Positions 4,795 through 10,406 of a DNA stretch of 10,406 nucleotides are shown one piece after another. The notes beneath the pieces are model-generated. The model saw only the letters and a list, made by a program, of their open reading frames with translations, was not told the origin of the DNA and did no database searches. The translations under genes and the position numbers were made by a program. Origin of the DNA: an uncultured Methanobrevibacter sp. (GTDB taxonomy: Archaea > Methanobacteriota > Methanobacteria > Methanobacteriales > Methanobacteriaceae); assembly GCA_904501935.1 (NCBI GenBank), contig CAJGDA010000048.1, positions 1-10,406 on the forward strand, in the 5' to 3' direction. Numbering within the stretch: the first letter of the stretch is position 1; every line of letters begins with the position of its first letter.

Positions 4795-6044
4795 CTAATA
4801 ATAGAAGTATTAGCCAAATCAACCAAAAAATTGAAAATGGTGAGGCTAATATTTACACAGCAGAAGAGTTTAAAAAACTTTTAAAAGAAGGCAACGCCCC
4901 TAGTTTTGATGAAGTTGATGTTGTAACAACAGGAACTTGTGGTGTAATGAGCGGTACAGCAGCTATACTCAATTTTGTAGTTTCTGGACCCGGAGAGTTT
5001 ATACGTGCAGAAGAGGTATTTTTAAATGGAGTTCCGGCACATGCCGGCCCATGTCCAAATGAATGGTTAGGTTCAATTGATGTGATACTTCATGGAACAA
5101 CACATTCCATTCAAGACCACAACTATGGTGGAGGATTCGTCTTAAAAGAACTTTTAGAAGGCAAACCAATAGATGTGAGAGTTGAAAGTGCTGAAGGCAA
5201 GACTATCGAAAACACAATAACCATCGATGACATCGGCAGAGGCCAAATAATCGGAACCAGAATGGCATTTAAAAATTATACCGCTTTTGTCAATAGCTAT
5301 GACGAACCGATAAAGTCTATTTTTTCGGCAATCCCACTTGAAGGAAACCTATCTGGCTTGACATTTTCAGGATGTGGAGACTTGAATCCTCTTCAAAACG
5401 ATATTCCTCACAATGTGATAAAAGCCGGAACCAGATTCCTGTTTAATGGTGCTGAAGGATTAATTTTAGGTGATGGTACCCGTTCCAGTGCAGAAAAACC
5501 GAATTTAATGTTGGCGGCAGACTATAAAGAGATGGATCCATATTACCTTGGAGGATACAAAACCGGCCAAGGCGGAGAAGTTTATGATACTGTGGCCATA
5601 CCAATCCCTGTTCTAAATGAAGAAATCTATAACAATTTACTTGTAACCGATGAAGACATTAAATTGCCATTGGCTGAAATAAAAGGTCGTCATTTACCGG
5701 TAGGAGTAACAAACTATAAAGAGATGTGGGAAGGATATGACTTAAGACCACAATATGACCATTCAAAATGTTCAAACTGTGATTCTTGTACTATTGAAAG
5801 AATCTGTCCTACAAATGCATTTGCAAACAAGAAACTAAATCCTGCATTGTGTTTCGGATGCGGAATATGTGCTCATTATTGTACAAATGATGCATTCAAC
5901 ATGAATACCGGTGATGTTGATTTGGAAATAAACAACAAGAACGTGAATGTGCCAATTGTCTGCAGACAATCTGATAGATTGAGAGGAAACAGATTATCCA
6001 ATAAACTGAAAAAATTAATTGAAACCCAAGAATTTACTTTGTAG
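4791..6044 (+). CDS. COG1900 (DUF39)-ferredoxin protein, methanogenesis marker 16 type
   Basis: This 417-residue cytoplasmic protein has an N-terminal DUF39/COG1900 domain (about 1-310) and a C-terminal two-cluster ferredoxin domain (320-370). The motif VTTGTCGVMSGTAAIL (45-60, Cys50), GPCPNEWLGSID (86-97, Cys88), YGGGF (112-116) and FSGCGDLNP (192-200, Cys195) fit the methanogen-specific marker 16 branch better than the aspartate semialdehyde sulfurtransferase branch. Cluster ligands are C327, C330, C333, C339 (spacing 2-2-5) and C354, C357, C360, C364. COG1900 relatives make homocysteine from aspartate semialdehyde and sulfide in methanogens; marker 16 itself has no proven reaction, so sulfur incorporation that draws electrons through the ferredoxin is an inference. 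ATG 4791 follows GGAAGGTAGTG, and a stop at 4776 excludes a longer form. It leads an operon with hdrC, hdrB and hdrA. Confidence 0.88.
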   Translation: MTNNRSISQINQKIENGEANIYTAEEFKKLLKEGNAPSFDEVDVVTTGTCGVMSGTAAILNFVVSGPGEFIRAEEVFLNGVPAHAGPCPNEWLGSIDVILHGTTHSIQDHNYGGGFVLKELLEGKPIDVRVESAEGKTIENTITIDDIGRGQIIGTRMAFKNYTAFVNSYDEPIKSIFSAIPLEGNLSGLTFSGCGDLNPLQNDIPHNVIKAGTRFLFNGAEGLILGDGTRSSAEKPNLMLAADYKEMDPYYLGGYKTGQGGEVYDTVAIPIPVLNEEIYNNLLVTDEDIKLPLAEIKGRHLPVGVTNYKEMWEGYDLRPQYDHSKCSNCDSCTIERICPTNAFANKKLNPALCFGCGICAHYCTNDAFNMNTGDVDLEINNKNVNVPIVCRQSDRLRGNRLSNKLKKLIETQEFTL

Positions 6045-6054
6045 AGGTGGTTTT

Positions 6055-6666
6055 ATGACTACTAATCAAAAAATTACCGATACACCAATTAATTTTGCAG
6101 AAGAGATAATTGCAAATGTAAAAAACACCAAAGATGACGGTGTTTTGAAATGCGTTCAATGTGGTTTATGCACATCAACATGTCCTGCAGCACGCCACTC
6201 AGAATATAATCCCCGAGAGATTATTGAAAGAGTCCTGGAGGGTGATGAAACAATAATCGCAGAAGATTACTTATGGAACTGCTTTTATTGCTACACCTGC
6301 CACAGCGTATGCCCTGTTGGAAACAGCGTTTGTGAAGTAAACCAGATATTGAAACAATTCGCAATAAACCAAGGCATTGGATGGGACAAGCTTTATGAAT
6401 ATTTAGGATTTGCCGATTCCTACTTCGATGCAGCAATCGGAGCGATACCTGAAATATTTTTTGATGATATTGCAAAAGATGTTCCGGGATGGGAAGAGAT
6501 AAGATTTGATAAGTTGGATGAAAACAGAGACAAATTAAATCTTTATCCACCTTTAATGCCTCCCGAAGACGTGATTGATGAAGTCAGCTTGATTTTAACA
6601 ATCACCGGATTTAAGGAAAGAATGGAAAACATTAGAAAATCTCAAGAGGCAGAGGTGGAAAAATGA
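6055..6666 (+). CDS. hdrC: Heterodisulfide reductase subunit C (HdrC)
   Basis: This 203-residue protein has two [4Fe-4S] motifs typical of HdrC: CVQCGLCTSTCP (C33, C36, C39, C43) and CFYCYTCHSVCP (C76, C79, C82, C86). HdrC carries electrons from HdrA to the catalytic HdrB in the soluble Hdr complex. The length is near the usual 180-200 residues, with an acidic C-terminal tail. I placed the start at 6055 because GAGGTGG (6044-6050) lies 4 nt before it; a Met at 6019 would overlap the upstream gene by 26 nt and add residues of no family resemblance. It follows the COG1900 gene by 10 nt, so the two are very probably co-transcribed, and its TGA overlaps the hdrB ATG. Confidence 0.93.
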   Translation: MTTNQKITDTPINFAEEIIANVKNTKDDGVLKCVQCGLCTSTCPAARHSEYNPREIIERVLEGDETIIAEDYLWNCFYCYTCHSVCPVGNSVCEVNQILKQFAINQGIGWDKLYEYLGFADSYFDAAIGAIPEIFFDDIAKDVPGWEEIRFDKLDENRDKLNLYPPLMPPEDVIDEVSLILTITGFKERMENIRKSQEAEVEK

Positions 6667-7604
6667 AAAACATCCCGGATAAAAATCTCCTTTTGTTTAG
6701 AAGCTGTCTTGTGAGTGTGGAATATCCAGGAATCGAATCATCTACAAAATACGTTTTTGAAAAGTTAGGAATTGATTATGGAATATCCGAAAAGCAAACA
6801 TGCTGCACTGGCTTAGGACACTATTCAGATGTTTTTGATCAAGTTTCAACAACAGCAATAGGAGCCCGTAACTTTAAAGTGGCACAGAATCTTGGAAGAC
6901 CTAATCTTGTTATGATGTGCGCTACATGCTATGCAATCAACAAAAAATCAGTAAAGCTATTAAACAATAAAGACGACTTACGTGAAGAAATAAATGAATT
7001 GTTTGAAGAAAATGGATTAGACCATTTGAAATATGAAAAAAATGATTTGACACCTACTGAAAACATTTTCCATTTCGTGGACATCTTATATGGCAAAAAG
7101 GATGAAATCAAAAAACATGTAAAATATGACTTAAGCCAATACAAGATTGCCACTCACCATGGATGCCATTACTGCAAGGTCCACTATGAGGACACAATAG
7201 CTGGAGTAAGAGACCCAAACATAATCGATGAACTTATTGAAGCTTGCGGATGCAAAACCATAGGTTGGTATGACCATAAACGTGCATCCTGCGGTACAGG
7301 ATTTAGGCAAAGATATTCAAACCCTGATTTATCATTTACCGCAACAGCAGATAAAATGAAATCCCTTAAGGATGAAAATGTTGAAATTCTAGTACATTTA
7401 TGTCCGAACTGTCATATACAATTTGACAGATATCAACCTCTAATCTCACAAAGGGAAGGCAGAGAATTCAAGGCAATTCATTTGAACATTTCCCAATTTA
7501 TTGCAATTGCAATGGGTGCCGACTGGGAAAGCGTTGTAGGCGTTCAGGCCCATACCTCCAAAATAGATTCAGTAATTACCGAATTAAAGGAGGTTGAATC
7601 ATGA
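6663..7604 (+). CDS. hdrB: Heterodisulfide reductase subunit B (HdrB), second CCG motif altered
   Basis: This 313-residue protein has the two cysteine-rich (CCG) domains of HdrB, which in canonical enzymes hold two noncubane [4Fe-4S] clusters at the CoM-S-S-CoB site. The first motif is intact: C15, C47-C48, C86 and C89. In the second, C168 and C247/C250 are present, but the CC pair reads Ser209-Cys210 (RASCGTG; codon TCC). Extra cysteines at 171, 195 and 197 lie nearby. Loss of one of five ligands suggests an altered or missing distal cluster and perhaps another substrate, such as a disulfide, persulfide or thiol intermediate of sulfur metabolism. Other HdrB features remain (YPGIE near the N-terminus, HLCPNCHIQFDRYQ, AIAMG). 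GAGGTGG precedes the ATG, which overlaps hdrC by ATGA. Confidence 0.92.
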   Translation: MKNIPDKNLLLFRSCLVSVEYPGIESSTKYVFEKLGIDYGISEKQTCCTGLGHYSDVFDQVSTTAIGARNFKVAQNLGRPNLVMMCATCYAINKKSVKLLNNKDDLREEINELFEENGLDHLKYEKNDLTPTENIFHFVDILYGKKDEIKKHVKYDLSQYKIATHHGCHYCKVHYEDTIAGVRDPNIIDELIEACGCKTIGWYDHKRASCGTGFRQRYSNPDLSFTATADKMKSLKDENVEILVHLCPNCHIQFDRYQPLISQREGREFKAIHLNISQFIAIAMGADWESVVGVQAHTSKIDSVITELKEVES

Positions 7605-9913
7605 CCAAAAATCTCAAAATTGGCGTTTTCTTATGTGAATGTGGTGGAAACATCTCAGATACTGTTGATTTGGATAAGGTTAGACAGGCTCTTGATGTGG
7701 AAGTGATTGAACAGTTTGAAAATTTATGTTCACTAAATGGACGTAAGATTATCCGTGATGCAATTATCGACCATCATTTGGACAGAATTGTAATCGGAGC
7801 CTGTTCACCCATAAGCCATGAAAAGACATTCCAAGATTATGTGAAACCTCTCAATCCATATCTAATGGACATGGCAAATATTAGAGAGCAATGTTCTTGG
7901 GTGCATGACGATAAAGAAAAGGCCACAAAAAAGGCCATAACTTTAATCAACGCATCCATTGAAAAAGTCAAGCAATCTGATGAAGTAAATCCGATTTATT
8001 GTCAAACTCCCGATGAAGTTGCAGTTATCGGTGGCGGAATTGCAGGGATGAATGCTGCATTATCACTTGCACGCCAAGGGACAAAAGTCACCATAGTCGA
8101 GCAGTCCCCATCATTGGGAGGACATATGGCAAAAATTGGAAAAGTTTTCTCACCTGTGAAGATTGCTGAGGAATGCGGCATGTGTCTGCTCAATCCGATT
8201 CTGAACGATCTGGTGTGGAATGAAAACATAACCGTATGGACCAACTCAAAGGTGATAAATGCAGACCGCCGTGCAGGAACATACAATCTGATAGTTGAAA
8301 AATCACCCAGATTTGTTGACCCCGACAAGTGTATCGCCTGTGGAAAATGCACAGAGGTTTGTGAAGTGGAGGTTCCTGATGACTGGAACGAAGGACTCTC
8401 CTTAAGAAAAGCGATTTACAGACCTTTTGGTCAATCATATCCTGAAGCATATGTTATTGACCCTGACGCATGCAATAAGTGCGGAAACTGTAAACGACAA
8501 TGTATGATGAATGCAATCACCTTAAAGCAGAAACCTGAGAATGTTCCACTACAGGCAGGTTCACTCATCATAGCTACAGGACACCAATTAATAGATCCAA
8601 ACAAACGTCCGGATTACTCATATAAAAGACACCCAGACATCATAACACAAGCAGAGCTTGGGCGCATAACTGGAGTAAACGGACCTACAAAAGGAGAATT
8701 ACTAAAAGCAAATGGTAAAGTTCCAAAAAGGGTCGTGATGATACAGTGTGTCGGTTCCAGGGATGAAAAACCCGACGGACACAAACACTGTTCAAAAATA
8801 TGCTGTTCTGTTGCATCCAAAAATGCAAACATCATAAAACACAAATATCCTGATACCGATGTTGTAATCTGTTATACTGATGTGAGAACTCCAGGAATGT
8901 TTGAGAAATACTACAAACATACTCAGGCAAATGAAGTCCGATTCTTAAGGGGCAGACCTGGAGAGGTTGCCGTTAAAGGAGATAATTTAATAGTGCGTGT
9001 TGAGAATACCATCAAAGGCGAATTTGAAGAAATTGAAGCAGATATGGTTGTGCTTTCAACTGCGATGGAACCTTCTGAAGGCACTAAGGAAATTGCTAAA
9101 ATCCTAAATTTGGGTACAACCGAAGATTCGTTCATCAAGGAATCCCATCCTAAAATCAAACCGGTGACTACGGATGTTCAAGGAGTGTTTGTCTGCGGAA
9201 CCGCTCAAGATCCAAAGGACATCACCGATTCAATAATGCAGGCAACATCCGCAGCATCAAAAGTTGCCGAGTACAATTACGGCGGCGTCAAGATTGAACC
9301 GTTTATTGCAGACATAGACCATGAAAAATGTCAGCTTTGTGGTGATTGTTTGGCCAAATGCAAGTTCAAAGCACTGAGCATTGTTGATGATGAATTGTTC
9401 TTAGACCCTATGAGCTGTGACGGATGCGGAAAATGCTTAACCGTTTGCCAGCACGGTGCAATTAACATCAATGGGAACATTGATGAGAAAATATTTGCCA
9501 CAATTGATGGAGTATTGTCTAAAAAAGAAGATGATGAACGTATGATCCTTGTTTTCTTAGATACAATTGGATATACTGCTGCAGACAACATTGGAGTCAA
9601 CAGATTGAAATATCCTGAATCAATACATATCATTAAAGTCCATTCAGTCAATCGTGTAAGGCCAAGCCACATCAAGCATGCTCTTGACAACGGAGCTGAC
9701 GGAATATTTATCGGAGAATTCCCCGGAGACTTGATGTATGATGAAGTCGAACAAAAAATCGAGAGGGTTAAAGCACAAATCGCAAAAGTGAATGAAAATC
9801 CTAACAGATTGGCGTTTTCAAAAGTATACATCCCATACTTTGAAGGCCTTGCCCGAAAATTAAATGATTTCGACAGACAAATTGAAAACTTGAATGAAAT
9901 AGAAGGGGTTTGA
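7601..9913 (+). CDS. hdrA: Heterodisulfide reductase subunit A (HdrA) with fused cysteine-free MvhD-like domain
   Basis: This 770-residue flavoprotein is longer than the roughly 650-residue HdrA of hydrogenotrophic methanogens. Residues 1-130 form the N-terminal cluster domain (C11, C13, C43, C68, C98). An FAD-binding thioredoxin-reductase-like fold starts at GGGIAG (144-149), with E167 and GGHMAKIG. A ferredoxin insert follows (C244/247/250/254 and C291/294/297/301). The unusual FAD-proximal cluster motif is kept (C383, C397, C401, C402), and a second ferredoxin domain lies at 577-616. Residues 647-765 align with MvhD/FrhD-type proteins (MILVFLDTIGYTAAD, NGADGIFI), as in the HdrA2 fusion of Methanosarcina, yet no Cys occurs after 616, so the [2Fe-2S] cluster is lost. 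HdrA normally bifurcates electrons between heterodisulfide and ferredoxin; here the usual hydrogenase entry route looks closed. AAGGAGGT lies 7 nt before the ATG, which overlaps hdrB. Confidence 0.93.
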   Translation: MTKNLKIGVFLCECGGNISDTVDLDKVRQALDVEVIEQFENLCSLNGRKIIRDAIIDHHLDRIVIGACSPISHEKTFQDYVKPLNPYLMDMANIREQCSWVHDDKEKATKKAITLINASIEKVKQSDEVNPIYCQTPDEVAVIGGGIAGMNAALSLARQGTKVTIVEQSPSLGGHMAKIGKVFSPVKIAEECGMCLLNPILNDLVWNENITVWTNSKVINADRRAGTYNLIVEKSPRFVDPDKCIACGKCTEVCEVEVPDDWNEGLSLRKAIYRPFGQSYPEAYVIDPDACNKCGNCKRQCMMNAITLKQKPENVPLQAGSLIIATGHQLIDPNKRPDYSYKRHPDIITQAELGRITGVNGPTKGELLKANGKVPKRVVMIQCVGSRDEKPDGHKHCSKICCSVASKNANIIKHKYPDTDVVICYTDVRTPGMFEKYYKHTQANEVRFLRGRPGEVAVKGDNLIVRVENTIKGEFEEIEADMVVLSTAMEPSEGTKEIAKILNLGTTEDSFIKESHPKIKPVTTDVQGVFVCGTAQDPKDITDSIMQATSAASKVAEYNYGGVKIEPFIADIDHEKCQLCGDCLAKCKFKALSIVDDELFLDPMSCDGCGKCLTVCQHGAININGNIDEKIFATIDGVLSKKEDDERMILVFLDTIGYTAADNIGVNRLKYPESIHIIKVHSVNRVRPSHIKHALDNGADGIFIGEFPGDLMYDEVEQKIERVKAQIAKVNENPNRLAFSKVYIPYFEGLARKLNDFDRQIENLNEIEGV

Positions 9914-9935
9914 AGACCTCTTTTATTTTAAATTT
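9905..9935 (+). terminator. Operon terminator after hdrA
   Basis: GGGGT (9905-9909) can pair with ACCTC (9916-9920), with one G-T pair, around the stop codon. TTTTATTTTAAATTTTT follows at once. The T-rich run alone would stop archaeal RNA polymerase, and no gene follows on this strand. Confidence 0.6.
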
Positions 9936-10212
9936 TTGATTGATTTCAGCAATCGATTAAATCCATTCTCGAGTGATTATTTTAACAGTTATTTTAAAAA
10001 AATTAAAAATATAAAACAGATTTTTAATTAAAAATCAGAATGTGCTATTTGCCCAATAATGACAGGACACCATGCACATCAAAAAGGTTATTGATTGATA
10101 ATAGTAAGTAACCAATAACAAAAATGTGATTAATGGCAGTGAAAATTATGGAAAAAATTATTGATTACCTACTTTTTAGAGACAAAATTTCTTATGTTTT
10201 GATTTGATAAAA
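9936..10212. other. AT-rich intergenic stretch with an imperfect inverted repeat, no convincing gene
   Basis: I see no RNA gene or protein with family resemblance here. A 16-nt element at 10103-10118 (AGTAAGTAACCAATAA) is inversely repeated at 10158-10173 with two mismatches, and GTTATTG (10087-10093) is the exact inverse of CAATAAC (10113-10119). A 24-codon frame from ATG 10133 follows TGTGATTA but has no other support. Confidence 0.4.
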
Positions 10213-10405
10213 TTAATGATCAGCCATATCTCTATGACCAATCATTCGTGTTTCGCGTAAAACCGAATCATATTCCAGAACTTCCTTCCTGGACATTATC
10301 CATTTCGGTCTTTTGATTTAACAGCAATTGATTAATCCAACCAGATGCCCAATCGGACAAATCATCATTATCAAATGGGGTTGGCAGGAATTTGTTCTTA
10401 TTAGC
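10213..10405 (-). pseudogene. Partial, apparently frameshifted reading frame at the right edge
   Basis: On the minus strand one frame runs from the window edge (10405) to TGA 10268-10270 and contains FDNDDLSDWASGWINQLLL. A second frame, shifted by one base, contains KWIMSRKEVLEYDSVL and ends at TAA 10213-10215. Removing one base in the TTTT run at 10311-10314 joins them as INQLLLNQRPKWIMSRKEV with no stop. The composition looks protein-like across the join, so this is probably the 3' end of a gene broken by a one-base change or read error. I do not recognise the family. Confidence 0.35.
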
Positions 10406-10406
10406 A

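Noticed and set aside
6019..6054. Longer HdrC start at 6019
   Set aside because: It would overlap the COG1900 gene and bypass the GAGGTGG placed just before 6055.
10133..10207. 24-codon frame after TGTGATTA
   Set aside because: Too short and without family resemblance; the GTGAT before the ATG could be chance in this AT-rich stretch, so it is mentioned only in the intergenic entry.
1..10406. CRISPR array, transposase, tRNA or rRNA gene
   Set aside because: No regularly spaced repeats, transposase motifs, cloverleaf or rRNA segments were seen on either strand.

Overview
The window looks like the chromosome of a methanogenic archaeon, most likely Methanobacteriales (Methanobrevibacter or Methanosphaera type). 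The reasons are the low GC content, archaeal TATA-type promoters and T-run terminators, GGAGGT/AGGTGAT Shine-Dalgarno sequences, a methanogen-marker COG1900-ferredoxin protein, and a complete heterodisulfide reductase (hdrCBA) set. The genus is an inference from composition and gene content.

Layout. Bases 1-186 hold the C-terminal end of a membrane protein. Bases 308-956 hold a YczE/DUF6198-like membrane protein whose natural N-terminus appears to be cut off by one extra A in a run of nine A. A long inverted repeat at 1053-1104 ends the next gene. On the minus strand, 1111-2118 encodes a rhodanese-TusA-DsrE2 sulfur-transfer protein. Divergent from it, 2301-3497 encodes a trans-sulfuration-family PLP enzyme, which converges with and overlaps by 6 nt a minus-strand UPF0280/COG2122 (ApbE-like) gene at 3492-4208. 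A 582-nt intergenic region (4209-4790) holds two promoters, several inverted repeats, and a leader of about 340 nt with four hairpins and a possible 12-codon upstream reading frame. The plus-strand operon 4791-9913 encodes a COG1900 (DUF39)-ferredoxin protein, HdrC, HdrB and a long HdrA, with short spacing or ATGA overlaps. Beyond 9913 there is a terminator, about 300 nt with no convincing gene, and a broken-looking partial reading frame on the minus strand at the right edge.

How the genes may work together. The four transcription units between 1111 and 9913 look like one sulfur-assimilation regulon. They comprise a sulfur-relay protein, a PLP enzyme of C-S bond chemistry, and two families (COG2122, COG1900) linked in Methanosarcina acetivorans to homocysteine synthesis from aspartate semialdehyde and sulfide. 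They also include an Hdr complex that could supply electrons. Each of the four promoters carries one copy of the same operator-like sequence, TATnAC-AATw-GTnAT, over the TATA box or the expected transcription start. This is the strongest unifying signal in the window and suggests one regulator.

The Hdr complex is unusual. Its HdrA carries a fused C-terminal MvhD-like domain that has lost every cysteine, and its HdrB has Ser in place of one Cys of the second CCG cluster motif. Both point to a specialised paralog rather than the housekeeping CoM-S-S-CoB reductase.
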